Assembly (NCBI RefSeq): GCF_000014065.1
Contig: NC_008044.1
Span: forward strand, 953,501 to 1,017,500
Reading direction: 5' to 3'
Length of the DNA: 64,000 nt
Source of the DNA: Ruegeria sp. TM1040
GTDB taxonomy: Bacteria > Pseudomonadota > Alphaproteobacteria > Rhodobacterales > Rhodobacteraceae
Shown piece after piece: positions 44,601-54,095 of this stretch. Both the position numbers and the translations under genes were made by a program. Each line of letters starts with the position of its first letter. Position 1 is the stretch's first letter. Under the pieces are notes generated by a model. It ran no database searches. It was not told the DNA's origin and was given only the letters and a program-made list of their open reading frames with translations.

Positions 44601-45515
44601 ATGAGTGAAAAAAATCAACAGAGTGCAGATCTAATGGCGCGGCAGTATTTTCTTCATCTCGGGGCGCATCGCACGGGCAGCAGCTCGTTTCAGCTCTGTT
44701 TGCATGAAAACCGCGCCGCTCTGGCCAACGCGGGCTATGGCGTCGCTTTTCCCGCGCGCGATGGTATCCGGGCCGGGCAGCTTGCATTGCGCCTGCCGCA
44801 GCCGCGCCACGACGCCGAGGCGGAGACCCGGATGGCAGAGACTGCGCGCCAGCACCTGACGCAAGACATTGCCCCGGCGCCGGATCAGAAGGTGCTTTTG
44901 TCGGAAGAGAACATTCTCGGCAGTATGTCTCATTTTCAACAGGCCTTGTTCTATCCCGCCTCCGCCAAGCGGCTGCGTGCGCTGCGTCAGGCGATGGAGG
45001 GGCCTGCAGCCGCGGTGCTGCTGGTGGTGCGCGATTATGGGCCGTTCTTTCGTTCCTGTATTCGCAAACGGATGGAAGAAACGATCGTGACGGATTTCGA
45101 AGGTGCCGTTTCTGCCTATCTGGCGATGGATCGCGGCTGGCTTGAGGTGCTGCGGGAGGTGCGCGACATCCTGGAGCCTGCAAAGCTGATTGTGGCGCGA
45201 CATGAGGACCGCCCGAAGCGGGTCGATCTGTTGCGAGAGCTGGCTCCGGATCTGGCGCAGGTGGCCTTGATGCAGCCCAGCACGTCGTTGAACATCAGTG
45301 CCACGGACCGCGCCCTGAGCGCGTTGCAGGCGCGCTATGCCACCGGTGAGAAACTCTCGCGCAAGGCGTGGCGCGCCACCCTTGCAGAGTGGCGCGATGA
45401 CGCGACACCCATGGGGCTCACTGAGTTTACACCGCGAGAATTGCGCGCCTTCTCAATGCGCTACGAGCGCGATCTGTCAGATATCGCCAAGGAACCGGGG
45501 CTTACTCTGATTTAG
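44601..45515 (+). CDS. Sulfotransferase-like P-loop protein
   Basis: A 304-residue protein whose start MARQYFLHLGAHRTGSSSFQ (after a short leader) resembles the 5'-phosphosulfate-binding loop of sulfotransferases (HLGxHRTGSS). A later segment LLVVRDYGPFFRSCIRKRM resembles the 3'-phosphate motif with R and S. Overall similarity is low, so it is called sulfotransferase-like only; the donor and acceptor are unknown. The start is uncertain between 44601 and 44634. It is divergent from the nucleoside hydrolase, and its last 14 bases overlap the 3' end of convergent mazG. Confidence 0.7.
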   Translation: MSEKNQQSADLMARQYFLHLGAHRTGSSSFQLCLHENRAALANAGYGVAFPARDGIRAGQLALRLPQPRHDAEAETRMAETARQHLTQDIAPAPDQKVLLSEENILGSMSHFQQALFYPASAKRLRALRQAMEGPAAAVLLVVRDYGPFFRSCIRKRMEETIVTDFEGAVSAYLAMDRGWLEVLREVRDILEPAKLIVARHEDRPKRVDLLRELAPDLAQVALMQPSTSLNISATDRALSALQARYATGEKLSRKAWRATLAEWRDDATPMGLTEFTPRELRAFSMRYERDLSDIAKEPGLTLI

Positions 45516-46344
45516 AGTCTTGGCCCTTGCGCGCTTTTTCCTCGGCTTTGACCGCGTTCCAAAGCGCGTCCATTTCCTCAAGGTTGCTGTCTTCGGCGCG
45601 CTTGCCCCGTTCTGCCAGCTTTGCCTCTACCGCCTTGAAGCGGCGGGTGAATTTCGCGTTGGTGCGGCGCAGGGCCGCCTCAGGTTCGACGCCGAGGTGG
45701 CGACCGAGGTTGGCCATCACAAACAGAAGATCGCCGAATTCTTCTTCGACCTCATCCTGAGTGAGCGTGTCGCGCGCCTCGACGAGTTCGGCGGATTCCT
45801 CGGCAATCTTGGCGAGCACATTCTGTGCCGAGGGCCAGTCAAACCCCACCCGCGCCGCGCGTTTTTGCAGCTTGTAGGCGCGCAGCAAGGCCGGCAGGCC
45901 CACCGCGACACCATCCAGCGCGCCAGTCTCGGCCTTTGCGGCGCGCTCGGCGGCCTTGATGGTCTCCCAGTCCTGCGTTTGCTGTTCGGCGGATTTCTCG
46001 CGGCTCTCGTCGCCAAAAACATGCGGGTGCCGCGACACCATCTTGTTGGACATGGTTGTGACCACATCCTGAAAGGTGAAATGCCCGGCTTCGGCAGCCA
46101 TTTGTGCGTGAAAGACGGATTGGAACAAGAGATCGCCCAACTCACCCTTCAGTTCGTCCCATTTCTCACGCTCGATGGCGTCGGCGACCTCATAGGCCTC
46201 TTCGATGGTGTAGGGCGCGATGGAGGCAAAATCCTGCTCGATGTCCCAAGGGCAGCCGCCCTTTGGATCGCGCAGGCGGCGCATGATTTCCAGGAGCCGT
46301 TCGATGCCTGCGGTTTCATCGTGGATCAAGCTGTCGTCGCTCAT
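45502..46344 (-). CDS. mazG: Nucleoside triphosphate pyrophosphohydrolase MazG
   Basis: A 280-residue all-alpha NTP pyrophosphatase that removes non-canonical nucleotides. Two MazG domains are visible: the first with CPWDIEQDF, EEAYEVADAI and GELGDLLFQ; the second with EESAELVEA and EEEFGDLLFV, which supplies the usual ExxE metal sites. AGGTG precedes the ATG. It is divergent from the M20 amidohydrolase. Confidence 0.95.
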   Translation of the reverse strand: MSDDSLIHDETAGIERLLEIMRRLRDPKGGCPWDIEQDFASIAPYTIEEAYEVADAIEREKWDELKGELGDLLFQSVFHAQMAAEAGHFTFQDVVTTMSNKMVSRHPHVFGDESREKSAEQQTQDWETIKAAERAAKAETGALDGVAVGLPALLRAYKLQKRAARVGFDWPSAQNVLAKIAEESAELVEARDTLTQDEVEEEFGDLLFVMANLGRHLGVEPEAALRRTNAKFTRRFKAVEAKLAERGKRAEDSNLEEMDALWNAVKAEEKARKGQDSKSE

Positions 46345-46406
46345 TGCACCTGCCTGCGTTTTCGTGTCTGCTGCATCATCCCGACTATTTGACAGGAGTC
46401 CACCCC

Positions 46407-47570
46407 ATGCCGGTCGTGAACCGCATCGCTGATTTTGCCGAAGACATGAAGACCTGGCGTCGCCACCTGCACCAGATCCCCGAACTGGGGTTGGACACAG
46501 TAAAAACCGCTGCATATGTGACTGAGATCCTTGAGACATTCGGCGTAGATGAGATCCACGGCGGTATTGCGCAGAACGGGATCGTGGCGATCATCAACGG
46601 TCAGGGCGAAGGGCCAACACTTGGGCTTCGCGCCGATATGGACGCGCTGCCGATCACCGAGGTGCGCGACCTCGACTACAAATCCCAGACCCCCGGCAAA
46701 ATGCATGCCTGCGGCCATGACGGGCACACCACCATGTTGCTCGGGGCGGCGAAATATCTGGCGGAAACGCGTAATTTCAAAGGCCGCGTGGCGCTGTTGT
46801 TCCAGCCCGCCGAAGAGATCATCGGCGGCGCCAAGATCATGGTCGAAGAGGGCGTGATGGAGCGCTTTGACATCAAGGAGGTCTACGCGCTGCACAATGC
46901 GCCGGGCTTGCCGGTCGGGCATTTCATGACAACGCCGGGCGCTTTGATGGCGGCGGTGGATGAGTTTACCATCAACATCAAAGGGCTGGGTGGCCATGGC
47001 GCAATGCCGCATGAAACCCGTGATCCGGTGATGGCCGCCTGTGGCATGGCGCAAGCGATCCAGACCATCGTCAGCCGCAACCATCAGGCCACCGAAGATC
47101 TGGTGATCTCCGTCACCCAGATCCACACTGGTACCGTCGACAATGTGATCCCCGAGACCGCCTATGTGAATGGCACCATCCGCACCTTCAATCCCGAGGT
47201 GCAAAAGATGGTCATGGCGCGCTTTGACGAGATCGTGAAAGGCTGCGCCGTGGCCTATGGGGTGGAAGCGGAGCTGGATTACGAGGTCGGCTATCCCGCC
47301 ACGATCAACGACGCGGAAAAGGCGGCTTTTGCCACCGATATCGCGCGCGACATCTCGGGCGAGGCCAATGTGCAGGGCGATGCGGGGCGCGAGATGGGGG
47401 CTGAGGATTTCTCTTATATGCTGGAGGCCCGTCCGGGCGCCTACCTGTTCCTCGGGCAGGGGGATACGGCGGGGCTGCACCACCCTGAGTATGACTTCAA
47501 CGACGAGATCTCGCCTATTGGGGCATCGTTCTTTGCCCGTCTGGTGGAGAAAGCACAGCCAGCGGGTTGA
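46407..47570 (+). CDS. M20-family amidohydrolase
   Basis: A 387-residue metallo-amidohydrolase of the M20D (hippurate hydrolase/IAA-amino-acid hydrolase-like) type. The HLHQIPELG opener, RADMDALPI, the zinc site MHACGHDGHT near 100-110, FQPAEE, and the C-terminal GAEDFSYML are all present. It cleaves an N-acyl amino-acid or similar amide. AGGAG precedes the ATG. Two ureohydrolase genes follow on the same strand, suggesting joint use in breakdown of acylated or guanidino compounds. Confidence 0.9.
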   Translation: MPVVNRIADFAEDMKTWRRHLHQIPELGLDTVKTAAYVTEILETFGVDEIHGGIAQNGIVAIINGQGEGPTLGLRADMDALPITEVRDLDYKSQTPGKMHACGHDGHTTMLLGAAKYLAETRNFKGRVALLFQPAEEIIGGAKIMVEEGVMERFDIKEVYALHNAPGLPVGHFMTTPGALMAAVDEFTINIKGLGGHGAMPHETRDPVMAACGMAQAIQTIVSRNHQATEDLVISVTQIHTGTVDNVIPETAYVNGTIRTFNPEVQKMVMARFDEIVKGCAVAYGVEAELDYEVGYPATINDAEKAAFATDIARDISGEANVQGDAGREMGAEDFSYMLEARPGAYLFLGQGDTAGLHHPEYDFNDEISPIGASFFARLVEKAQPAG

Positions 47571-47659
47571 AATCGCGATGTGGGGCGGGCTTTCGGATGA
47601 CAAGCCCGCCTGCATTGGCTAGGACGTCAGCAGAACCCGAGAACAGGGAGCAGTCCAAA

Positions 47660-48625
47660 ATGGCGCTGGAAGACGCAAAAACGCAGGTAGATCAGGCATT
47701 TACGCGCGAGGACCTTAAGGGTCTCAGCTTTGAGAACACCTTTGGAGGGGCCACGTCGTTTCTGCGGCGTCGCTACACCAAGGATCTGACCCACGCGGAT
47801 ATCGCCGTGACGGGTATTCCGTTTGATCAGGCGGTGACAAACCGCCCCGGCACACGGCTGGGTCCGCGCGCGGTGCGCGAGGCCTCGGCCCTGCAAAGCC
47901 CCGATGCGCCTTATGGCTGGGATATTTGCCCTGCAAGCGAGCTGGCAATCGTGGACTACGGCGATCTGGCCTTTGACTATGCCAATGTCCCGGCGTTTCC
48001 CGACACGCTCACGGATCATATCCGGGGCATTCTGGCCACCGATACAGCATCGGTGGCGATTGGCGGCGACCATTATGTGAGCTTCCCGATCCTCAAGGCC
48101 TATGCCGAGAAATACGGGCCTGTTTCGCTCTTGCATTTCGATGCTCACAGCGACACCTGGGCGGATGATGATTTCAGCCGCGTGGATCATGGCACGATGT
48201 TCTACAAAGCGGTGAAATCCGGCATCATTGACCCGGCTACCTCGGTGCAGGTGGGCATTCGCACCACCAATGAGGACAATCTGGGCGTGCCGACTATCGA
48301 TGCCCCCACGGTGCATGAGATCGGCCCGGTCGAGACCGCGCGCCGCATCCGCGAGGTGCTGGGCGACCGGCCAGTCTATCTGACCTTTGACATTGACTGC
48401 CTCGATCCGGCCTATGCGCCGGGCACTGGCACCCCGGTCTGGGGTGGCCTCACCTCTGCGCAGGCAGAGGCGATCCTCAAGGGGTTGCGCGGCATCAACA
48501 TTCTGGGCGGCGACGTCGTCGAAGTCTCGCCCCCCTTTGACACCACCGGCGCCACCGCCATCGCGGGCGCCCATGTGGCCATGAGTATTATCTGCCTTCT
48601 GGGCTGGAGGATGACAGGACGATGA
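47660..48625 (+). CDS. speB: Agmatinase-family ureohydrolase
   Basis: A 321-residue manganese ureohydrolase. Metal ligands are in GGDHYVSFP, HFDAHSDTW and TFDIDCLDPAYAPGTGTP. It probably hydrolyses agmatine to putrescine and urea, but guanidinobutyrate or a related compound is possible. GGGAG precedes the ATG. The stop overlaps the next ureohydrolase (ATGA), and the upstream M20 gene is 89 bases away. Confidence 0.9.
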   Translation: MALEDAKTQVDQAFTREDLKGLSFENTFGGATSFLRRRYTKDLTHADIAVTGIPFDQAVTNRPGTRLGPRAVREASALQSPDAPYGWDICPASELAIVDYGDLAFDYANVPAFPDTLTDHIRGILATDTASVAIGGDHYVSFPILKAYAEKYGPVSLLHFDAHSDTWADDDFSRVDHGTMFYKAVKSGIIDPATSVQVGIRTTNEDNLGVPTIDAPTVHEIGPVETARRIREVLGDRPVYLTFDIDCLDPAYAPGTGTPVWGGLTSAQAEAILKGLRGINILGGDVVEVSPPFDTTGATAIAGAHVAMSIICLLGWRMTGR

Positions 48626-49569
48626 GCGAGTTCAATCAACCCATCAGCGGCAATGATCTGGCGCGGTTCTCGGGGCCGGGCACCTTTATGCGCCTGCCGC
48701 AGGCCACCTCGCTAGAGGGTCTGGATGTGGCGGTGCTGGGTGTGCCGATGGATATTGGCACCTCCTGGCGTTCCGGGACGCGGTTCGGGCCCAAGCAGAT
48801 CCGCGCCGAGAGCGCGATGATCCGCCCGTACAACATGGCCACCGGGGCTGCGCCTTTTGATGCGCTCAACATTGCCGATATTGGCGATCTGGCGATCAAT
48901 ACGTTCAACCTCGCGGAGTCGCTGCGCATCATCGAAGACAGCTATGACGCGATCCTCGGTTCGGGCGTGCTTCCCTTTGCGATGGGGGGCGATCACTCGA
49001 TCACCCTGCCGATCCTCAGGGCGATGGCGCGCAGGTATGGCCCGGTTGCGGTGATCCATGTGGATGCCCATGCGGACGTCAATGACGAGATGTTTGGCGA
49101 GCGCGAAACCCACGGCACCGTGTTCCGCCGCGCCTATGAAGAGGGGCTTCTGGAGGCGGATAAAGTTTATCAGATTGGTCTGCGCGGTACCGGCTATGGA
49201 CCGGATGATTTCAAAGAGCCGCAGAGCTGGGGCTTTCAGCATTTTGTCGCCTCCGAGCTCTGGAACCGATCGCTGCACAATATGGGGGCGGAAATCCGTC
49301 GCGATATTGGCGGGCGTCCGGTCTATATCTCCTATGATATCGACAGTCTTGATCCCGCCTTCGCGCCGGGCACCGGCACGCCGGAAATTGGCGGGCTGAC
49401 CACCATGCAGGCGCTGGAGCTGATCCGCGCCTTCAAGGGGCTCAATGTCGTGGGATGTGATCTTGTCGAAGTCTCGCCGCCCTACGACCCTTCGGGGAAT
49501 ACGGCGCTTGTAGCAGCCAATCTGATCTATGAGATGCTGTGCATCCTGCCAGGACGGGATAGGGCGTAA
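48622..49569 (+). CDS. Second ureohydrolase (guanidinobutyrase/agmatinase-like)
   Basis: A 315-residue ureohydrolase, clearly different from its neighbour. Metal sites: GGDHSITLP, HVDAHADVND, SYDIDSLDPAFAPGTGTP. The TMQALELIRAFKGLNVVGCD stretch and VSPPYD resemble 4-guanidinobutyrase/3-guanidinopropionase enzymes. It is coupled to the first ureohydrolase by ATGA. Two paralogues in one transcript suggests two related guanidino substrates or a mixed complex. Confidence 0.88.
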   Translation: MSEFNQPISGNDLARFSGPGTFMRLPQATSLEGLDVAVLGVPMDIGTSWRSGTRFGPKQIRAESAMIRPYNMATGAAPFDALNIADIGDLAINTFNLAESLRIIEDSYDAILGSGVLPFAMGGDHSITLPILRAMARRYGPVAVIHVDAHADVNDEMFGERETHGTVFRRAYEEGLLEADKVYQIGLRGTGYGPDDFKEPQSWGFQHFVASELWNRSLHNMGAEIRRDIGGRPVYISYDIDSLDPAFAPGTGTPEIGGLTTMQALELIRAFKGLNVVGCDLVEVSPPYDPSGNTALVAANLIYEMLCILPGRDRA

Positions 49570-49630
49570 CGCGCCAGAGGTCGCGCGTATCATCACCGCT
49601 GGATGAGCCGGGACTAGGTGCGCCGGGCGG

Positions 49631-49688
49631 GGAGGCTCCCGCCTGTTGCTGGATCAGCAGAGCCGATCGGCCTGAGTTGGGCCGCGCG
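49631..49688 (-). repeat. Family A repeat, partial copy 4
   Basis: On the minus strand CGCGCGGCCCAAC is followed by short hairpins (GCCGATCGGC and TGCTG-ATC-CAGCA) and ACAGGCGGGAG. This matches the 3' third of copy 2 in order and sequence edges. The first two hairpins are missing. It lies between the convergent gbuA-like gene and the small secreted protein gene. Confidence 0.5.
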
Positions 49689-49841
49689 TGGGGTGAATGC
49701 CCGCCGGTTGCGCGGTCAGATCTTTCCTGATCATTCGCATTGCAACGGCTTGCAGGCCGTGACGCTGGTTTTCTCGGAAGCAATGGCTTGGGGAATCTGC
49801 GCGCGTGCCCCGGGGCGCCCTGACAGGTGTTGCGAGCGATC

Positions 49842-50171
49842 CTAAAGGCGCGGCATCACCGCGGGCAGCGGGCTCAGGTGGTTTGAGGCCGAAAGGCAGC
49901 CCTCCTGAACCTCACGCCACATGGGTACGTTGAGCGACATCTGGCACTGCGCCATGAACAGGCGCCCATCCACCTGCAGGCAGATGGTTTCCCCAAGCTC
50001 AATCCGCGCGCCCTGTTTGTCGGTGCAATAGCAATCTATGGTCTTGCCGCCGGGGCCGACGACATCCGCGTGGGCGCCACCCCCCGTTGCCACAATCAGC
50101 AGGCTCACCGCTACAGCCGCCGTATGTGCGGCGCGGGCAGCAAATCGGACAAGACCACTGGCATGTTTCAT
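49842..50171 (-). CDS. Small secreted cysteine-containing protein
   Basis: A 109-residue protein with a signal peptide (basic start, hydrophobic 15-30, cleavage likely after GGGAHA at about 35). The mature part of about 74 residues has five cysteines (CYC, ETICLQ, AQCQM, EGCLS) and is probably periplasmic with disulfides. I do not know a function. AGAGG precedes the ATG. Divergent from prfA across 72 bases. Confidence 0.75.
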   Translation of the reverse strand: MKHASGLVRFAARAAHTAAVAVSLLIVATGGGAHADVVGPGGKTIDCYCTDKQGARIELGETICLQVDGRLFMAQCQMSLNVPMWREVQEGCLSASNHLSPLPAVMPRL

Positions 50172-50243
50172 GCCTCTAGCCTATCACAAATGCAGCCCCG
50201 CGCCAAAGCCTGACGCGCGCCCAACAGTGAGACACGCCAAGAC

Positions 50244-51296
50244 ATGATCCCCGAAGACCGGCTGCAACAGATTCTGCAACGCTACCAGTACCTCGAGGCC
50301 GCGATGGCGGATGGGGCAGGGGGTGATATCGCCAAGCTGGCCAAGGAATATTCCGACCTGCGCCCGGTGGTGGAGCAGATCAGCGCCTATCAGCAGCTGT
50401 TGAGCGATCTGGCCGAGGCCGAAGAAATGCTGGCCGACCCGGACATGAAGGCGCTCGCAGAGGAAGAGATCCCGACCCTGAAGGCCGCACTGCCGCAGGC
50501 AGAGCATGCGCTGCAACTCGCGCTTTTGCCCAAGGATGAGGCCGACAGCCGAGCCGCCATTCTCGAGATCCGACCCGGCACGGGCGGTGACGAGGCGGCG
50601 CTCTTTGCTGCGGATCTCTATCGCATGTACAGCCGCTATGCGGAGACGCAGGGCTGGAAAGTGGATGTCATCGAAGAACAGGCCTCCGAGCTCGGCGGGC
50701 TCAAGGAACTGGTGGCGCGGATCAATGGCGACGGGGTTTTCGCGCGGCTCAAGTATGAAAGCGGCGTGCATCGGGTCCAGCGGGTGCCCGTGACCGAGAG
50801 CGGCGGGCGCATCCACACCTCTGCGGCGACAGTGGCGGTGCTGCCAGAGGCCGAGGATGTGGACATCAAGATCGACGCAAACGATCTGCGCATCGACACC
50901 ATGCGGGCCTCGGGCGCGGGGGGGCAGCACGTCAACACCACCGACTCGGCGGTGCGGATCACCCACCTGCCGACCGGGCTGGTGGTCACCAGTTCGGAAA
51001 AATCCCAGCACCGAAACCGCGAGATCGCAATGCAGGTGCTGAAGACCCGGCTCTATGACCTTGAACGCCAGCGGATCGACACGGAACGCTCTGCGGATCG
51101 GGCTTCTCAGGTGGGGTCGGGAGATCGTTCGGAACGTATCCGGACCTATAACTTCCCGCAGGGGCGGATGTCGGACCACCGGATCAACCTCACGCTTTAT
51201 AAGCTCGATCAGATCATGGGCGGCGACTTGGATGAAATCATTGACGCGCTGATATCCGAGCATCAGGCGAAGCTCCTGGCGGAGATGGGGCAATGA
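50244..51296 (+). CDS. prfA: Peptide chain release factor 1
   Basis: A 350-residue class I release factor reading UAA and UAG. The tripeptide anticodon region reads PVT (in [11 protein letters not shown]) as expected for RF1, and the GGQ catalytic motif is in [15 protein letters not shown] near 230. It overlaps prmC by ATGA; PrmC methylates the GGQ glutamine, so the pair is functionally and translationally coupled. Confidence 0.97.
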
Positions 51297-52129
51297 GCAC
51301 CACCGCCGCACAAGCCATGGTGGCGGCAACGGCGCGCCTAAGAGCGGCGGGGGTAGAGGACCCCGCGCGCGATGCGCGGGTGCTTTTGGCGCATGCCGCG
51401 CGGATTGAGGCGGCGCGGGTCACATTGATCGCGCCCGAGGAACTCTCGCATGAGGTTGCCGAACGCTATGACCAGCTGATTTCCCTGCGCGCGATCCGGG
51501 TACCCGTGTCGCATCTCGTGGGCGAGCGGGATTTCTATGGCCGCCGCTTCAAGGTCTCTGGCGATGTTCTGGACCCGCGTCCCGAAACCGAAACCCTGAT
51601 CGAAGCGGCGCTTGCAGAGCCGTTCGAGCGGGTGCTGGATCTTGGGGTGGGGTCGGGCTGCATTCTGGTGACGCTCTTGGCAGAGCAGCAGCGCGCGCGC
51701 GGCCTTGGCGTGGACCTCAGTGAAGCCGCCTGTCTTCAGGCCAGCGCCAATGCGGTGTTGCACCGCGTCGAGGCGCGTGCCGACATCCGCCAGTCGAACT
51801 GGTTTTCCGCTGTTGAAGGGCAGTTTGACCTGATTGTCTCCAACCCGCCTTATATTGCGCTTGAAGAAATGGATGGGCTCTCGGCAGAGGTGCGCGATCA
51901 TGAACCGCAAATGGCGCTCACGGATGGGGCGGATGGCCTCAGCGCGTATCGGCAAATCTGTGCAGGGCTTGCGCCGCATCTCGCAGCAAATGGGCGCGTG
52001 ATGGTAGAAATCGGCCCCACGCAAGGTCCGGCTGTTGCGCAGATGATGCGCGAAACGGGGCTTCGCGATGTTAGCGTGCTGCCGGACCTGGATGGTCGGG
52101 ATCGGGTCGTTTTTGGCCGAAATGCGTGA
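51293..52129 (+). CDS. prmC: Release factor glutamine methyltransferase
   Basis: A 278-residue SAM-dependent methyltransferase acting on the GGQ glutamine of release factors. The SAM loop [10 protein letters not shown] is near 115 and the catalytic NPPY is in VSNPPYIAL near 183. It overlaps prfA by four bases, the standard arrangement. Confidence 0.97.
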
Positions 52130-52350
52130 CGTGCCGCGTCAATAGCGCTCAATTTTGACAAAAAGAGCCAAAAAACTCCCCGTGCCCCCTTGTTTGTGAC
52201 AAAGGAACGTGGTTACTCAAGATGTCGCTGTTGCAAGAGGACGTTAGTCAACCTCTCGGCGACGCCAAGCCCAAAAACGTTCGCAGGCCCATGCGCAGGA
52301 AGCGCGGTACGCGGTCTTCGACAATTAGAACCAAGGCTGACGTTAGGCAT

Positions 52351-53001
52351 ATGAGATCGTCAAAATCACGTTCGCGTTCAAAGTCGAACCGTAATCGTCC
52401 AAATGGGGCCAATGTTGTCAACCGCGTGTTCGACAGCTCGGGACCCGAGGGCAAGGTTCGCGGAACGCCGCAACAAATCATCGACAAATACAACCAGCTT
52501 GCCCGCGACGCGCAACTTGGCAATGACCGTGTTGCGACCGAGAATTTCCAGCAGCACGCGGAGCATTACCTGCGCATGCTGAATGAGGCACAGCGCGAGA
52601 TCGAAGCCAAGCGTGAGGAGCAGGAGCGCCAGAACCGCGAACGCCAGGCCGAACGCGATCGTGAACGTGCAGAGCGTCTGGAACGTCAGGAGCGCGAAGC
52701 CGCCGAGGCCGCAGCAGGAGATGGCCCGCAGCCCGAGATCGCTGACCCGCGTGAGGCCCCGGTCCAGGAAGCACAAGACGACAGCGGACTTGTAGAGACC
52801 CCCGAAGGGAAAACCTCTGAGGGCGAGGCTACGCCCGCCAAGAAAGCCCCCGCTCGCAAGCCGCGCAGCCGCAAGCCTGCCGCACCCAAAGAGGGCGAAA
52901 ACGGCGAGGCGAAACCAGAGGCAGAGGCGAAGCCCAAGCGCAGCCGCGCCAAGCCCAAGCCAAAGCCCAATCCGGACGAGCCGCAGGAAGCGGCGGAATA
53001 A
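52351..53001 (+). CDS. DUF4167 protein
   Basis: A 216-residue protein with the DUF4167 domain at the N-terminus: MRSSKSRSRSKSNRNR followed by NRVFDSSGPEGKVRGTP and a helical region to about 75 (HAEHYLRML). A long charged helix (about 80-135) and a Lys/Pro/Ala-rich tail complete it. The Arg/Ser-rich start suggests RNA binding, but function is unknown. An ATG 129 bases upstream is open; the internal ATG matches the family start. A bidirectional terminator follows. Confidence 0.9.
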   Translation: MRSSKSRSRSKSNRNRPNGANVVNRVFDSSGPEGKVRGTPQQIIDKYNQLARDAQLGNDRVATENFQQHAEHYLRMLNEAQREIEAKREEQERQNRERQAERDRERAERLERQEREAAEAAAGDGPQPEIADPREAPVQEAQDDSGLVETPEGKTSEGEATPAKKAPARKPRSRKPAAPKEGENGEAKPEAEAKPKRSRAKPKPKPNPDEPQEAAE

Positions 53002-53024
53002 GCCGGGATCAATCCAGATCAGAC

Positions 53025-53058
53025 AAAACCCCCACAGCAGGCGCTGCGGGGGTTTTTT
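53025..53058 (+). terminator. Bidirectional terminator
   Basis: A 14-position stem with one mismatch (AAAACCCCCACAGC with GCTGCGGGGGTTTT, loop AGGC). Six T follow on the plus strand for the DUF4167 gene and four T on the minus strand for rsmA. Confidence 0.92.
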
Positions 53059-53103
53059 CATGTCCGGCGCAATGGTCGGGGCGGGCCGTAAGAGTGCGCT
53101 GGA

Positions 53104-53946
53104 TCAGCCCTTCTCCAAACTACGGGCAAGGGCGCAGAAGTCCTCAACGCTGACCTGCTCGGCGCGTTCGGTTGGCGGAATGCCCGCGGCGTTCAAGTGG
53201 TCTTCGATCTGGGGAGAGACGCCTTTGAGAGAGGCGCGCAGCATCTTGCGACGCTGATTGAAAGCGGCGGCAACCACGCGGCTCAGGATCGCGGCATCGG
53301 CTGGGTAGCGGGGCTCTGGCAGGGCCGTCAGATGGACCACGGCGCTCGAGACCTTTGGCGGTGGCGTAAAGGCGCCTGGGGGCAGCGAGAGGGCGATCCT
53401 GGCCTCGGCACGCCACTGCGCAAGGATTGCCAGCCGCCCGTAGGCTTTGGAGCCAGGTTGCGCAACGATGCGCTCGGCCACTTCGCGCTGGAACATCAAA
53501 GTGAGGCTCTGCCAGAACGGGGGCCACTCTTTTGGGGTGAGCCACCGCACCAGAAGTTCGGTGCCGACATTGTAAGGCAGGTTGGCGGCGACGCGGATCG
53601 GCGGCGTCAGATGCGCCAGCGGGTCAATCTCCAGCGCGTCCCCGTTGATGACCTCGAGGCGCCCCGGATAGGCGGCGGCGATGTCCTCCAGGGCGGGCAG
53701 GCAGCGCTGGTCTTTTTCGATGGCGAGGATCTTGCGCGCGCCTTCGCTGAGAAGCCCGCGTGTGAGGCCGCCGGGGCCAGGGCCGATCTCCAAGACGTCG
53801 CAGCCTGTGAGATCACCCGCCTGACGCGCGATCTTGGCGGTCAGGTTCAGATCAAGAAGAAAGTTCTGACCCAGCGATTTGCGGGCCGAGAGCTGGTGGG
53901 TCGCGATGACCTCGCGCAGCGGGGGGAGATTGTCGATAGCGCTCAT
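53104..53946 (-). CDS. rsmA: 16S rRNA dimethyladenosine transferase
   Basis: A 280-residue KsgA-type enzyme that dimethylates two adjacent adenosines near the 3' end of 16S rRNA. The opener [10 protein letters not shown] at 23-32, the SAM motif [14 protein letters not shown], and the catalytic NLPYNVGT near 121 are present. It is last in the lptF-to-rsmA gene order, 149 bases after pdxA with a family-B repeat between them. Confidence 0.97.
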   Translation of the reverse strand: MSAIDNLPPLREVIATHQLSARKSLGQNFLLDLNLTAKIARQAGDLTGCDVLEIGPGPGGLTRGLLSEGARKILAIEKDQRCLPALEDIAAAYPGRLEVINGDALEIDPLAHLTPPIRVAANLPYNVGTELLVRWLTPKEWPPFWQSLTLMFQREVAERIVAQPGSKAYGRLAILAQWRAEARIALSLPPGAFTPPPKVSSAVVHLTALPEPRYPADAAILSRVVAAAFNQRRKMLRASLKGVSPQIEDHLNAAGIPPTERAEQVSVEDFCALARSLEKG

Positions 53947-54043
53947 GAGGGAGCTTCATAAGGCGCGCGCGGGCATCTGGAAAGCGGGATTTGCATCCGA
54001 AAGGTGCGCAGGGGCTTCCCTGCGCGCAGGTTTGACTTGGGAT

Positions 54044-54092
54044 GAGGGGCGCTGCCCCTCAAACACCCCGGGATATTTGGGGTTAGAAGAAG
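54044..54092 (+). repeat. Hairpin-tail repeat, family B, copy between rsmA and pdxA
   Basis: Hairpin GAGGGGC-GCT-GCCCCTC (54044-54060), then ACACCCCGGGATATTTGG and GGTTAGAAGAAG, ending three bases before the pdxA stop codon. Unlike the other copies it is antisense to the flanking genes. A second hairpin (GCGCAGGG, GCTT, CCCTGCGC) precedes it. Confidence 0.8.
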
Positions 54093-54095
54093 AGA

